DNA of 64,000 nucleotides from Anaerobacillus sp. CMMVII (GTDB lineage Bacteria > Bacillota > Bacilli > Bacillales > Anaerobacillaceae), in contig NZ_JACEHK010000002.1 of assembly GCF_025377685.1 (NCBI RefSeq), forward strand, positions 587,619 to 651,618. The letters run 5' to 3'. The translations under genes and the position numbers were made by a program. Position 1 is the first letter of the stretch; every line of letters starts with the position of its first letter. The notes under the pieces were generated by a model. The model did not search any database. It had not been told where the DNA came from and saw only the letters and a list, made by a program, of their open reading frames with translations. This document shows, one piece after another, positions 37,392-46,618 of this stretch.

Positions 37392-37520
37392 TTTTTACTA
37401 TATATGCTTTGACATTTCCATCTTTAATATTTATAACTATTAATGAAGTACATAATAATTAGAGAGAAAAAAGTCTTTTAACCTTTTTTAGTACAAACTG
37501 TGGCATTGTTATTTATATTT

Positions 37521-37591
37521 GGTTGTTTTCGAAGATTGTTGTTTTTTGCAACCGATTTGTTTTTATCGCAACAATGGTTACGAAAAGCGCC
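37521..37591. mobile_element. Short (71-bp) MITE-like element
   Basis: Left end GGTTGTTTTCGAAGATTGTTG and right end (inward) GGCGCTTTTCGTAACCATTG are related to the ends of elements 1 and 2. Flanking octamers do not match, so the target duplication is lost or never existed. Confidence 0.6.
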
Positions 37592-37632
37592 TAGATTTTT
37601 GACAAGCCTAAAAGAGAGATGGAGGGTTACTT

Positions 37633-39051
37633 ATGTCACAAGTTCGAATTGAACGAGACTTAATGGGAGAAAAGGAAATACCACAAGATGCGTATTACGG
37701 AATTCAAACTGCCAGGGCCATTGAGAATTTCCCAATTACAGGAATTCCGCCACACAAAGAATTGATACGCGCATTTGCATACGTAAAAAAAGCGGCGGCA
37801 ATGGCAAATAGTGATGTCGGTGTATTAAATAAAAAAATTGCTCATGCAATCGCTCAAGCAAGTGATGAGATCATTTCAGGGGCATTAAGCGATCAATTTG
37901 TAGTTGATTCAATTCAAGGTGGAGCTGGAACTTCTTTTAATATGAATGCTAATGAAGTAATTGCAAACCGAGCCATTGAGATCCTAGGTGGAAAAAAAGG
38001 AGATTATATGATGGTGAGCCCTAACACTCATGTGAATATGGCTCAATCAACAAATGATACCTTTCCAACAGCAATCCATATAGCATGTTTGCATTTGGCA
38101 GAAGGTTTAACCACTTCTTTAGAGGAACTAATAGGTGCAATGGATCAAAAAGCGAATGAGTTTGACCAAGTAATCAAGATGGGGCGTACTCACTTACAAG
38201 ACGCAGTACCAATTCGTCTTGGGCAAGAATTTGGAGCTTACAAAAAAGTACTTACTCGTGACTTAAATCGTGTGAAAAATTCGGTAGATCACTTATTTGA
38301 AATTAATATGGGAGCAACTGCAGTTGGAACTGGATTAAATGCTTTACCAGAGTATATAACTCTTGTTGTAAAATATCTTGCAGAGCATACTGGCATGCCG
38401 TTTAAAAATGCTGAAGACCTTATTGACGCTACACAAAACACGGATGCTTATACAGAGCTCTCAAGTGCTTTAAAAATATTAGCGATTAATCTATCAAAAA
38501 TTGCCAATGACTTAAGGCTCATGAGCTCTGGTCCTTTGACTGGAATTAATGAAATTAATCTCCCGCCACGTCAAGCGGGTTCATCAATTATGCCTGGAAA
38601 AGTAAACCCAGTAATGGCTGAAGTAATAAACCAAATTTCTTTTCAAGTTATTGGAAATGATCATACGATTTCACTTGCTTCAGAAGCAGGGCAATTAGAG
38701 TTAAATGTAATGGAACCAGTATTGGTTTTTAATTTATTACAATCTTTATCAATTCTTCAAAATGGGATAAGGGTTTTTAAACAATTTTGTATTGAAGGTA
38801 TTACAGCAAATATTGAACGCTGTCGTGAAATGGTTGAGCATAGTGTTGGCATTATTACCGCCATTAACCCTCATGTAGGTTACGAAGTTGCTGCACGGAT
38901 TGCTAAAGAGGCAATTCAAACAAGGCGACCTGTACGTGAGATCTGTATTGAAAAAGGAATTTTATCGGAAGAAGAATTAAATGTAATCCTAGATCCTAAT
39001 GAAATGACTGCACCAGGGATTGCAGGATCAGATTTATTATTCGGAAAGTAA
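37633..39051 (+). CDS. aspA: Aspartate ammonia-lyase (aspartase)
   Basis: 472-residue member of the fumarase/aspartase family. RIERDLMGEKEIPQDAYYG at the start favours aspartase over fumarase; the mobile catalytic loop is GSSIMPGKVNPVMAE (about 318-332) and the substrate motif GRTHLQDAVPI (about 185). It converts aspartate to fumarate and ammonia. It stands alone between spoIIB and maf, which are adjacent in B. subtilis, so it is an insertion into the conserved order. Confidence 0.92.
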   Translation: MSQVRIERDLMGEKEIPQDAYYGIQTARAIENFPITGIPPHKELIRAFAYVKKAAAMANSDVGVLNKKIAHAIAQASDEIISGALSDQFVVDSIQGGAGTSFNMNANEVIANRAIEILGGKKGDYMMVSPNTHVNMAQSTNDTFPTAIHIACLHLAEGLTTSLEELIGAMDQKANEFDQVIKMGRTHLQDAVPIRLGQEFGAYKKVLTRDLNRVKNSVDHLFEINMGATAVGTGLNALPEYITLVVKYLAEHTGMPFKNAEDLIDATQNTDAYTELSSALKILAINLSKIANDLRLMSSGPLTGINEINLPPRQAGSSIMPGKVNPVMAEVINQISFQVIGNDHTISLASEAGQLELNVMEPVLVFNLLQSLSILQNGIRVFKQFCIEGITANIERCREMVEHSVGIITAINPHVGYEVAARIAKEAIQTRRPVREICIEKGILSEEELNVILDPNEMTAPGIAGSDLLFGK

Positions 39052-39298
39052 ATTTTTTTATAGCTTCTTTAACAAAAAAGAATTGGAATTTTTGAACAAA
39101 TTTTGCTATTCTAGTAGTAACCTTTGGAAAAAATTTCTTTTCTTTTTTGTCTATTGAATGAATTTCATAATTAGTCAAGCTATATCAAACTATATGTAGG
39201 TGAATGTCTTTTACTCAACTGCATAAGATCATAGCGAAAATAAAGAATGATGAAATACATTAGATTGAAAAGAATTTATTTTACAAAGGAGAATCTCC

Positions 39299-39868
39299 GT
39301 GAAAAAACTCATTTTAGCCTCCGGCTCACCTCGCCGTAAACAGCTGCTCGAACAAGCGCAGCTACAATTTTCTATTTCCACAAGTACCGTTGAGGAAACA
39401 ATCACTGAAACCTTGTCTCCCTATGAACTAGTAGAACAACTTGCGCTCAAAAAAGCTAACGATGTGCTTAGCCGTAATGACGATTCAATAATCATTGGTG
39501 CTGATACAATTGTTTCAATAAATGGAACGGTTTTAGGAAAGCCTAATAACGAAGCAGAGGCCTTCCGAATGCTAGAACAATTAGCAGGCAATGATCATGA
39601 AGTCTATACTGGAGTGGCGATCATCGCGAAAGAAAAAACGGTTGTCTTTCATGAAAAAACGATCGTTACTTTTTGGCAACTTACTTCAAAAGAAATTGAA
39701 GACTATATTGCAAGTGGCGAGCCGTTTGATAAGGCTGGCTCTTATGGAATTCAAGGACTTGGTGCGCTATTTGTAAAAAAGATTATAGGTGACTACTTTA
39801 ACGTTGTTGGCTTACCGTTAGCGAGGACAGTGAGAGAATTAAAAAACTTTCAACATGTGATTTCGTAA
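39299..39868 (+). CDS. maf: Maf nucleotide pyrophosphatase
   Basis: Starts with GTG after AAAGGAG. The 189-residue protein has [14 protein letters not shown] (substrate-binding SxRR motif, residues 6-14), the catalytic Asp in [12 protein letters not shown] (about 68) and [16 protein letters not shown] near 155. Maf hydrolyses dTTP/UTP and related non-canonical nucleotides and affects septation in Bacillus. Precedes radC as in B. subtilis. Confidence 0.95.
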   Translation: MKKLILASGSPRRKQLLEQAQLQFSISTSTVEETITETLSPYELVEQLALKKANDVLSRNDDSIIIGADTIVSINGTVLGKPNNEAEAFRMLEQLAGNDHEVYTGVAIIAKEKTVVFHEKTIVTFWQLTSKEIEDYIASGEPFDKAGSYGIQGLGALFVKKIIGDYFNVVGLPLARTVRELKNFQHVIS

Positions 39869-39901
39869 TCGGGAGTAGCACAACCGCGATGCTCCTCCCG
39901 T
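39869..39901 (+). other. Hairpin between maf and radC
   Basis: CGGGAGTAGCA and TGCTCCTCCCG are complementary with one mismatch around an 8-base loop; an A-run follows, so it is not a normal terminator. It may shape the radC ribosome site that follows. Confidence 0.5.
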
Positions 39902-39920
39902 AAAAAAAGGAGGAGTAGTG

Positions 39921-40610
39921 ATGGAAGGGAAGCCATTAATGATTCGTGATGTTCCATATTGTGAAAGACCGAGGGAACGTTTAATTTCAGAAGGAGCTCA
40001 CGTGTTATCGAATCAAGAACTAATCGCAATTATATTAGGAACAGGTACAAAGCAAGAATCAGTTTTACAATTAGCACAAAGAATTTTGCACCATTTCCAT
40101 GGGTTACGACTATTAAAGGATTCCTCGGCAACAGAATTAAAAGAAATAAAGGGGATTGGTAACTCGAAGGCAGTACAATTGTTAGCAGCATTAGAGTTAG
40201 GCAGCCGTGTACATAAGCTTCAGCAAGAAAATCGAATAATCATTCGTTCTCCTGAGGATGTCTCGCGGTTTATGATGGAGGAAATGCGTTTTCTAACACA
40301 AGAGCATTTCGTAGCATTATACTTAAATACGAAAAATCATGTGATCCATAAAAAGACAATTTTTATAGGTAGTTTAAATGCTTCCATTGTTCACCCACGT
40401 GAAATCTATAAAGAAGCTTTTCGTCACTCAGCAGCTTCAATTATCTGTCTTCATAATCATCCAAGTGGAGATCCTTCTCCCAGTAAAGAAGACATTGAAG
40501 TAACAAAGCGTCTAGTCGAGAGTGGTAAAGTCATTGGCATTGAATTATTAGATCACATCATTATTGGTGATAAGAAATTTATTAGTTTGAAGGAGAAAGG
40601 CTACGTTTAA
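39921..40610 (+). CDS. radC: RadC-family JAMM protein
   Basis: About 230 residues: a helix-hairpin-helix region (LKEIKGIGNSKAVQLLAALELG) and the JAMM/MPN+ metal site HNHPSGDPSPSKED (about 175-188). The family is widespread but its function is unsettled, and a repair role has not been confirmed. ATG at 39921 follows AAGGAGGAG; a GTG three bases earlier is possible. Confidence 0.93.
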   Translation: MEGKPLMIRDVPYCERPRERLISEGAHVLSNQELIAIILGTGTKQESVLQLAQRILHHFHGLRLLKDSSATELKEIKGIGNSKAVQLLAALELGSRVHKLQQENRIIIRSPEDVSRFMMEEMRFLTQEHFVALYLNTKNHVIHKKTIFIGSLNASIVHPREIYKEAFRHSAASIICLHNHPSGDPSPSKEDIEVTKRLVESGKVIGIELLDHIIIGDKKFISLKEKGYV

Positions 40611-40725
40611 GTTATGAGTTATGAGTTATGAGTTATGAGTGATAAGTTGTTTTTTGGTAAGACTTCAAAGCGCTACAAATAAAAACTCAACACTCAAAAC
40701 TCAATACTCATAACTTAACACTATC
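40610..40725. repeat. Heptad-arm inverted repeat element 4 (radC-mreB)
   Basis: Left arm has four near-perfect GTTATGA units then GTGATAA; core GACTTCAAAGCGC; right arm complementary units (AACTCAA, CACTCAA, AACTCAA, TACTCAT, AACTTAA). It is the most regular copy in the window. Confidence 0.87.
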
Positions 40726-40744
40726 ATTTTTTATTTTTTTTCAG

Positions 40745-40750
40745 TATAAT
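40745..40750 (+). promoter_or_regulatory. Candidate -10 box of the mreB operon
   Basis: A perfect TATAAT about 80 bases before mreB, just after the heptad element; the -35 is not clear. Confidence 0.45.
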
Positions 40751-40831
40751 AAAGGTTATGGATTTTCATTACTACAACTAGAAATTACTTAAATAGCGTT
40801 TTACGCTTTCCATTGAAGGGAGATTACATAG

Positions 40832-41869
40832 ATGTTTGGTGGTTTTTCAAAAGACTTAGGAATTGATTTAGGTACAGCTAATACGCTGGTGTATGTGAAG
40901 GGGAAAGGTGTTATTGTTCGTGAACCTTCTGTAGTTGCGATTAGAACAGATACAGGAACAATTGAGGCAGTTGGAAATGATGCGAAAAATATGATTGGTC
41001 GTACGCCAGGAAATATTGTAGCAGTTCGCCCAATGAAAGATGGAGTTATTGCTGATTTTGATACTACGGCAACCATGATGAAATATTTTATAAGACAAGC
41101 CCTACGAAATCGTTCGATTTTCACACGTAAACCTAATGTAATGGTTTGTGTTCCATCAGGAATTACTGCTGTTGAAAAAAGAGCAGTTGAGGATGCTACA
41201 AAGCAAGCTGGTGCAAGAGAGGCCTATACTATTGAAGAGCCGTTTGCTGCAGCAATTGGAGCTGATCTACCTGTTTGGGAGCCAACAGGAAGCATGGTTG
41301 TTGACATTGGCGGTGGTACGACAGAAGTTGCGATAATATCGCTTGGAGGAATTGTCACGAGTCAGTCAATTCGTGTGGCAGGTGATGAAATGGATGATGC
41401 TATTATCCATTACATCAAGAAAACATATAACTTAATGATTGGGGAACGAACTGCAGAGGCTGTTAAATTTGAAATCGGTTCAGCTGGAACTCCTGAAGGC
41501 ATTGAGGATATGGATATTCGCGGTCGTGACCTAGTGACAGGCTTACCAAAAACAATAACAATTACGGCTAGTGAAATAGCTGAAGCACTTGAGGATACAG
41601 TTACCACAATTATTGAAGCAGTGAAAAGTACGTTAGAAAAATCACCACCTGAATTAGCTGCTGATATTATGGATCGTGGAATTGTTCTTACAGGCGGTGG
41701 TGGATTATTACGTAATCTTGATCGCGTTTTAGCTGATCAAACTCATATGCCTGTCTTAGTAGCAGAAAATCCGTTAGATTGTGTAGCCTTAGGAACAGGA
41801 AGAGCGTTAGAAAATCTTCACTTATTCCGATCAAAGGCTGGGATTACAGTTCGTTCAAATCGTAAGTAA
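40832..41869 (+). CDS. mreB: Rod shape-determining protein MreB
   Basis: Actin-like filament protein directing lateral wall synthesis. 345 residues with phosphate-1 loop [14 protein letters not shown], phosphate-2 [14 protein letters not shown] (about 155-170) and the adenosine motif [13 protein letters not shown] (about 288). The N-terminal MFGGFSKD is an amphipathic membrane-binding start. First gene of mreBCD-minCD. Confidence 0.98.
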   Translation: MFGGFSKDLGIDLGTANTLVYVKGKGVIVREPSVVAIRTDTGTIEAVGNDAKNMIGRTPGNIVAVRPMKDGVIADFDTTATMMKYFIRQALRNRSIFTRKPNVMVCVPSGITAVEKRAVEDATKQAGAREAYTIEEPFAAAIGADLPVWEPTGSMVVDIGGGTTEVAIISLGGIVTSQSIRVAGDEMDDAIIHYIKKTYNLMIGERTAEAVKFEIGSAGTPEGIEDMDIRGRDLVTGLPKTITITASEIAEALEDTVTTIIEAVKSTLEKSPPELAADIMDRGIVLTGGGGLLRNLDRVLADQTHMPVLVAENPLDCVALGTGRALENLHLFRSKAGITVRSNRK

Positions 41870-41882
41870 GTAGGTGTGATGA

Positions 41883-42761
41883 ATGCCCCAATTTTTTTCA
41901 AATAAGAGACTAATAGTGCTTCTCGTTAGTATAATTCTTTTGGTGGCATTAATTGGCTATTCCATGAGTGATCGAAGAAGCCTAACATGGCCGGAACAGT
42001 TTATGAAAGACTCTGTAGGATGGGTCCAACAAGTATTTAAACAACCCGCTCTTTATGTAGCGGGTTTCTTTGAGAATATTAATGAATTGAGCAACTTATA
42101 CGAAGAAAATCGAGTGTTAAAAGCTCATTTAGATGAATATGCACAAATTGCTGTTGAAGTAAATGTGCTACGTCGGCAAAATGAACATTTAAAAGAAGCA
42201 TTAGATATTAAAGAAAGTTTATATAACTATAGCCTGACCCCTGCCTTAGTTATCCATCGTTCCCCAGATCGTTGGAATGAATATATTGGAATTAACAAGG
42301 GCGAACAAGATGGGATCGAACGAGATATGGCTGTTATCACCTCTAAAGGACTAGTTGGTAAGGTCTTACATGTTTCGCAATTTACAGCAACTGTTCAACT
42401 GCTCCGCGATCATGATCGTACCAACAGGATTTCAGCGATGGTTGATGCTGAGGATGTAGAAGTTTTTGGCTTTATTGAGGGCTTCGATGAACAAACAGGT
42501 GCTTTAATGCTCAGAAAGATTGAAGCTGATGCAGAGATCGAAGTAGGTCAAACAGTGGTAACCTCAGGATTAGGTGGTGTTTTCCCACAAGGACTTTTAA
42601 TAGGCAAAGTCATTGAGATCGAGGCAGATGAATATGGGCTAACAAAGAATGCTTACGTTGAGCCCTCGGCTAGTTTTCATCATTTAGATTATGTGATGAT
42701 CATTAATCGAACTGCTGCAGTAATTGATGAAAGCATAATAGAGGAAGGGGATGAGAATTAG
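41883..42761 (+). CDS. mreC: Rod shape-determining protein MreC
   Basis: 292 residues: one membrane segment (LIVLLVSIILLVALIGYSM), a coiled coil (about 65-110) and the two beta-barrel domains with DRWNEYIGINKGEQDGIERDM and VVTSGLGGVFPQGLLIGKV, both family landmarks. MreC links MreB to cell wall synthases outside the membrane. Starts 13 bases after mreB. Confidence 0.96.
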   Translation: MPQFFSNKRLIVLLVSIILLVALIGYSMSDRRSLTWPEQFMKDSVGWVQQVFKQPALYVAGFFENINELSNLYEENRVLKAHLDEYAQIAVEVNVLRRQNEHLKEALDIKESLYNYSLTPALVIHRSPDRWNEYIGINKGEQDGIERDMAVITSKGLVGKVLHVSQFTATVQLLRDHDRTNRISAMVDAEDVEVFGFIEGFDEQTGALMLRKIEADAEIEVGQTVVTSGLGGVFPQGLLIGKVIEIEADEYGLTKNAYVEPSASFHHLDYVMIINRTAAVIDESIIEEGDEN

Positions 42762-42763
42762 CG

Positions 42764-43324
42764 ATGTTACGATTTCTCCTTCCCTCTATTATATTTATTC
42801 TCTTTATTATCGAAGGAACAGTCATGCAAGTGATTGCCCCTGACCGATTTGGTTCAGAGTTCATCATAATCCCTCGTTTTGCTTTCGTCGTTGTGATTGT
42901 AATAGCTATCTTTTTGGGGAGAACTACAGGTACAATTTATGCTCTCTTTCTTGGACTATTTCAAGATATTATTTATACTCACGTTTTGGGTGTCTATATT
43001 TTTAGTATGGCTCTTATTACATATTTACTTGGATTTTCGTACAAGATTTTTCAGAAGAACTTATCATTACTCTTTATTACTACGATCGTCGGTACGATTC
43101 TCCTTGAATATTTAGTTTATGGAATTTACTCTATGGTTAATATTACAAATCTTCTTCATGAAAACTTCTTTTATGAACGACTTTTGCCAAGCTTACTCGT
43201 AAATAGTGTGTTTTTAATCATATTTGCGTATCCTTTACGAAAATTATTAGTCTTTTTACAAAATAAAGACGATATTGAAGAAAAAATCAATAAAAGAAAA
43301 AAGGATTTTAGATGGCAACGTTGA
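42764..43324 (+). CDS. mreD: Rod shape-determining protein MreD
   Basis: 186-residue integral membrane protein with about five hydrophobic segments and the inner motif GLFQDIIYTHVLGVYIF typical of MreD. It follows mreC after two bases, and works with MreC. Confidence 0.94.
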   Translation: MLRFLLPSIIFILFIIEGTVMQVIAPDRFGSEFIIIPRFAFVVVIVIAIFLGRTTGTIYALFLGLFQDIIYTHVLGVYIFSMALITYLLGFSYKIFQKNLSLLFITTIVGTILLEYLVYGIYSMVNITNLLHENFFYERLLPSLLVNSVFLIIFAYPLRKLLVFLQNKDDIEEKINKRKKDFRWQR

Positions 43325-43354
43325 ATAAAAGAAAGTTAGAGGTGAACTTTGGCC

Positions 43355-44035
43355 ATGTTAAAAACAAACTATGTAACAATTCGAGGAACCAAAGAAGGCC
43401 TAATCTTATATTTGGACGACGAGTGTTCGTTTTCTGAACTTGTCAGTGAGCTTGAAGAGAAGCTTTCCTCAAATTATCCACAAATTTCAGAAGGGCCAGC
43501 TGTACATGTAAAAGTTTCGGTTGGGAATCGTTATCTTTCAGAGCCCCAAAAGGAACAATTAATATCAATTATTAGTGATCAGCAAAAGCTTGTAATAAAC
43601 CAAATAGAATCGAACATTATCACGAAACAAGAGGCAGAAAATTTACAAAAAGAAGCCCAAACTGCTACGATTATAAGAGTTATTCGTTCTGGTCAGGTGT
43701 TAGAAGTCAAAGGGAATCTACTCCTACTAGGAGATGTTAACCCTGGTGGAACAGTTGTTGCTACGGGAAACATTTATATTTTGGGTGTCTTACGTGGGAT
43801 TGCTCATGCAGGAAGTGAGGGTGATTCCGAAGCCGTGATTGCTGCTTCAAAAATGGAACCATCACAATTGCGTATCGCAGAAATTGTTAGCCGGTCACCT
43901 GATACGAAAGACAATGAAAGCCATGACATGGAATGTGCTTATGTTGGTTACGATAATAAAATTGCCATAGAGAGAATACAACAAATGGGTAAAATACGCC
44001 CAGGAATAACAAACGTTACAAGTTTTGAGTTATGA
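43355..44035 (+). CDS. minC: Septum site-determining protein MinC
   Basis: FtsZ-assembly inhibitor. N-terminal domain (YVTIRGTKEGLILYLDDEC) and C-terminal beta-helix domain with GDVNPGGTVVATGNIYILGVLRGIAHAG (about 125-150) are clear. ATG at 43355 lies nine bases after AGAGGTGA; an in-frame TTG at 43349 is too close to it. About 226 residues, usual length. Confidence 0.96.
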   Translation: MLKTNYVTIRGTKEGLILYLDDECSFSELVSELEEKLSSNYPQISEGPAVHVKVSVGNRYLSEPQKEQLISIISDQQKLVINQIESNIITKQEAENLQKEAQTATIIRVIRSGQVLEVKGNLLLLGDVNPGGTVVATGNIYILGVLRGIAHAGSEGDSEAVIAASKMEPSQLRIAEIVSRSPDTKDNESHDMECAYVGYDNKIAIERIQQMGKIRPGITNVTSFEL

Positions 44036-44130
44036 GTTATGAGTTGTGAGTTAGTTTTGGTAGGGTTCCGAAGCTTTGCTATTAAATAACTCTAAACTCA
44101 ACCCTCAAAACTTAAAACTCAATTAGAAAG
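44028..44130. repeat. Heptad-arm inverted repeat element 5 (minC-minD)
   Basis: GTTATGA, GTTATGA, GTTGTGA, then core TTCCGAAGCTTTG and right-arm units CTCTAAA, CTCAACC, CTCAAAA, CTTAAAA, CTCAATT. The left arm begins inside the minC stop (the last codons encode FEL-stop), so the element has been accepted at the gene end. Confidence 0.85.
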
Positions 44131-44141
44131 GGGAGTTTCGC

Positions 44142-44939
44142 ATGGGAGAGGCGATTGTAATTACTTCTGGTAAAGGCGGCGTTGGAAAAACGACTACATC
44201 TGCAAATATTGGTACTGCCCTTGCGCTTTCAGGGAAAAAAGTATGCTTAGTAGATACAGATATTGGTTTACGTAACCTTGATGTTGTAATGGGTTTAGAA
44301 AACCGAATCATATATGATATTGTTGATGTAGTTGAAGAACGTTGTAGGTTGCAACAAGCACTTATTAAGGACAAGCGTTTTGAGTGTCTTATGCTTTTGC
44401 CAGCAGCACAAACAAAAGATAAATTAGCCGTAAATCCAGAACAAATGAAAGTAATCATTAAAGAATTAAAAGAAGACTTTGATTATGTTATTATTGATTG
44501 TCCTGCAGGAATTGAGCAAGGTTTTAAAAACGCTGTCGCTGGTGCTGATAAAGCAGTTGTTGTAACGACACCTGAAACGTCGGCAGTTCGAGATGCAGAT
44601 CGCATTATTGGGTTGCTAGAGCAAGAAAATATTGAGCCCCCTAAACTTGTCGTAAATAGAATTCGCAGCCATATGATGAAAAATGGTGATATGCTAGATG
44701 TAGACGAGATTGTTTCAATTTTAGCAATTGAGCTATTAGGAATTGTTGCAGATGATGATGATGTCATAAAAGCTTCTAATAAAGGTGAGCCGATTGCATT
44801 CCAACCGACGAGTCGAGCATCTATTGCCTACCGAAATATAGCTAGACGTATTTTAGGCGAATCTGTTCCTTTGATGTCTTTAGAAGATAACAAGGGCATG
44901 TTCACAAAAATGAAAAAGTTTTTTGGGATTAGGGCTTAA
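44142..44939 (+). CDS. minD: Septum site-determining ATPase MinD
   Basis: ParA-family ATPase that recruits MinC to the membrane. Deviant Walker A SGKGGVGKTT (residues 9-18), LVDTDIGLRNLD switch, VIIDCPAGIE, and the C-terminal amphipathic membrane helix FTKMKKFFGIRA. 265 residues, standard. ATG follows AAAGGGGAG. Confidence 0.98.
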   Translation: MGEAIVITSGKGGVGKTTTSANIGTALALSGKKVCLVDTDIGLRNLDVVMGLENRIIYDIVDVVEERCRLQQALIKDKRFECLMLLPAAQTKDKLAVNPEQMKVIIKELKEDFDYVIIDCPAGIEQGFKNAVAGADKAVVVTTPETSAVRDADRIIGLLEQENIEPPKLVVNRIRSHMMKNGDMLDVDEIVSILAIELLGIVADDDDVIKASNKGEPIAFQPTSRASIAYRNIARRILGESVPLMSLEDNKGMFTKMKKFFGIRA

Positions 44940-44960
44940 ATTGTTATAATCCAATCTTTC

Positions 44961-44992
44961 AAAGTTAGCGAGCAAGTCTTGCTAACTTTTTT
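44961..44992 (+). terminator. Terminator of mreBCD-minCD
   Basis: AAAGTTAGC pairs with GCTAACTTT, followed by T residues; the 11-base loop can pair further (GAGCAAG/CTT). Confidence 0.8.
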
Positions 44993-45009
44993 ATCATTTT
45001 TGGCCAGAA

Positions 45010-45046
45010 GACCCCCACTCCAAGGAGTTTACGAGTAAGTGGGGGA
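45010..45046. other. Isolated strong hairpin between minD and the IS element
   Basis: CCCCCACTC and GAGTAAGTGGGGG form a GC-rich stem with a loop near CAAGGAGTTTAC. It has no T-run. Such hairpins resemble the subterminal palindromes of IS200/IS605-type elements, but no tnpA or tnpB remnant is near. Confidence 0.4.
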
Positions 45047-45066
45047 TGAATGGTTACTTTTTAAAA

Positions 45067-45101
45067 GGCTGTTTTCGCAAAGTTTGTTGCTTTCGTAAAA
45101 A
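45067..45101. mobile_element. Left part of a MITE-like element split by the IS
   Basis: GGCTGTTTTCGCAAAGTTTG followed by TTGCTTTCGTAAAAA is nearly identical to the start of element 1 (33417). The copy continues on the other side of the IS at 46511 with CGTAAAAATCCCAAAAGCC. Confidence 0.85.
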
Positions 45102-45219
45102 GATGGTATAAAATATTTTGTGTAAGACATAAATGGCCAAAATTTGGAGTCTCCAAAAAATAAAAAAGTAGGGTATCCTCGGAATTGCGACATCCCAAAC
45201 AGAGAGGAAAAACCCTACT

Positions 45220-46386
45220 ATGAAATCTATTATACCTGCTAACGAATTTACGAATCAACTTGAAGATTTAGTAAAAAACTTTTTAAAAGATAAAATGGAG
45301 CTATACTTAAAAGAAGAAATTAAGAATTTTATTGAAGTAGAGAAACCTGATCAAGGGCTTCAACGTAACGGTTACTATGAAAGGTCATTGGACACAAAAT
45401 ACGGTAAAATTGAGGATATTTCTGTACCTCGTGACCGCCAAGGAGAATATAAGACTCAATTATTTGAGCCTTACAAGCGTAGAGATGGTTGGTTAGAAGA
45501 AGCCATTATTCGTATGTACCAAACTGGGATGAGCACCCGTGATGTTGGTAAGTTTGTAGAAAGAATGGTCGGCTCAACTTACTCCGCGACAACGATTAGT
45601 AATATAACGGAAGTTGTGCATCAAGATATTGAAGCTTGGCAAAAACGTCCGTTAAATAAGAGATATTCTGTACTATATTTAGATGGAATGTATATTAAAG
45701 TTCGCCGAGATACGGTGGATAAAGAAGTTGTCTATGTTGTCATGGGGGTAAATGAAGATGGTCACCGTGAAATTCTAGCCTTTTACGTAGGGGGACGTGA
45801 GAGTTCAACTGGATGGCATACTATTTTAGCAGATTTGTATACGCGAGGTTTAAGAGAAGTTTTATTAGGAGTTTTTGATGGATTAAGCGGCCTCGAAGAG
45901 GCTTTCCTAGCTGTGTATCCTAAAGCTGATGTACAGCGTTGTGTGGTTCACAAAGTAAGAAATACCTTAAACCAAGTACGAAAAAAAGACCAAGTTGACA
46001 TATCTGAAGGATTGAAGTTAGTTTATAAATCTCCAACAAGAGAAATCGCTCAAATTCAATTTGAGAAGTTTAAAGAAGAATGGTCTAAAAAGTATCCAAA
46101 AGAAGTTCAATCCTGGGAACAGGATCTGCCAGTGTTATTGACGTTTATGAAATATCCTATGGATATCCGATCTGGTATTTATACAACTAATTGGATTGAA
46201 AGAACAATAAAAGAGTTTCGAAAACGTGTAAAACCAATGAATAGCCTACCTGATATTAAAGCAGCTGAGAAGATCTTGTATCTAACAGTTAAATCGATGA
46301 ATGACAAATGGTCAACTAGAATATCTGCTGGATTTGCACAATCAAAATCAAAGTTACAAGAAATGTTTACTGAACGATATAACTAA
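45220..46386 (+). CDS. IS256-family transposase, intact
   Basis: 388-residue DDE transposase. Visible are the family motifs GYYERSLDTKYGKIEDISVPRD-like start (about 45-70), first catalytic Asp in LYLDGMYIKVR (about 155), second Asp in LLGVFDGLSGLEEAF (about 222) and the Glu in TTNWIERTIKEFRKR (about 330), with CVVHKVRN between. ATG follows GAGAGGAA. No frameshift, so the element may still move. Confidence 0.96.
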   Translation: MKSIIPANEFTNQLEDLVKNFLKDKMELYLKEEIKNFIEVEKPDQGLQRNGYYERSLDTKYGKIEDISVPRDRQGEYKTQLFEPYKRRDGWLEEAIIRMYQTGMSTRDVGKFVERMVGSTYSATTISNITEVVHQDIEAWQKRPLNKRYSVLYLDGMYIKVRRDTVDKEVVYVVMGVNEDGHREILAFYVGGRESSTGWHTILADLYTRGLREVLLGVFDGLSGLEEAFLAVYPKADVQRCVVHKVRNTLNQVRKKDQVDISEGLKLVYKSPTREIAQIQFEKFKEEWSKKYPKEVQSWEQDLPVLLTFMKYPMDIRSGIYTTNWIERTIKEFRKRVKPMNSLPDIKAAEKILYLTVKSMNDKWSTRISAGFAQSKSKLQEMFTERYN

Positions 46387-46396
46387 AAAATGGAAA

Positions 46397-46443
46397 AATT
46401 TTCAGTCATGTACGGGCTCCCCTGCCATACATGACTGAAAATT
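46397..46443 (+). terminator. Strong hairpin after the transposase, inside the IS
   Basis: AATTTTCAGTCATGTA pairs perfectly over 16 bp with TACATGACTGAAAATT around a 15-base loop. It may stop transcription or block read-through into the transposase from the flank. Confidence 0.7.
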
Positions 46444-46510
46444 CAGAAAATAACTAAAGTAATTCATAGGGCCCTACTTTTAATGCTTACACAAAATACT
46501 TGACGCTACC

Positions 46511-46618
46511 CGTAAAAATCCCAAAAGCCTGATTTTTACACATAAACACTAAGATAGCAGGATAAATCTTATAAAAATTTTGAGAGATTAAACATGATTG
46601 TTTTGTTTCTTTTTTATT
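46511..46618. mobile_element. Right part of the IS-split MITE-like element
   Basis: Continues the copy from 45067: GTAAAAATCCCAAAAGCC and GATTTTTACACATAAACACT match element 1 for about 50 bases and then diverge. The right terminal repeat is not seen, so the copy is decayed or truncated. Confidence 0.7.

Larger units (their letters stand above)
36901..37632. other. Repeat-rich gap before aspartase
   Basis: About 730 bases with no gene. It holds a degenerate repeat (36928-37232), a well-preserved copy of the same family (37267-37391) and a short MITE-like element (37521-37591). A ribosome site GATGGAGGG precedes aspA. Confidence 0.6.
45102..46510 (+). mobile_element. IS256-family insertion sequence, complete, with 8-bp target duplication
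   Basis: 1409 bp. Both ends carry the same inner terminal-repeat block TATTTTGTGTAAG at the same distance (12 bases) from each boundary; the outer 12 bases match only in part (GATGGTATAAAA against GGTAGCGTCAAG). The octamer CGTAAAAA flanks it at 45094-45101 and 46511-46518, and the uninterrupted target is seen once in element 1 (CTTTCGTAAAAATCCC), proving the insertion point. One intact transposase gene lies inside. Confidence 0.93.

Noticed and set aside
37521-37591. Target duplication around the 71-bp MITE-like element
   Set aside because: The flanking octamers TTATATTT and TAGATTTT differ at half of the positions.
40610-40725. Tandem GTTATGA units as a CRISPR array
   Set aside because: The units are 7 bases with no spacers; a CRISPR repeat-spacer pattern is absent.
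45010-45046. IS200/IS605 element end
   Set aside because: Only a hairpin is present; no transposase remnant, guide-RNA-like region or partner end was found.
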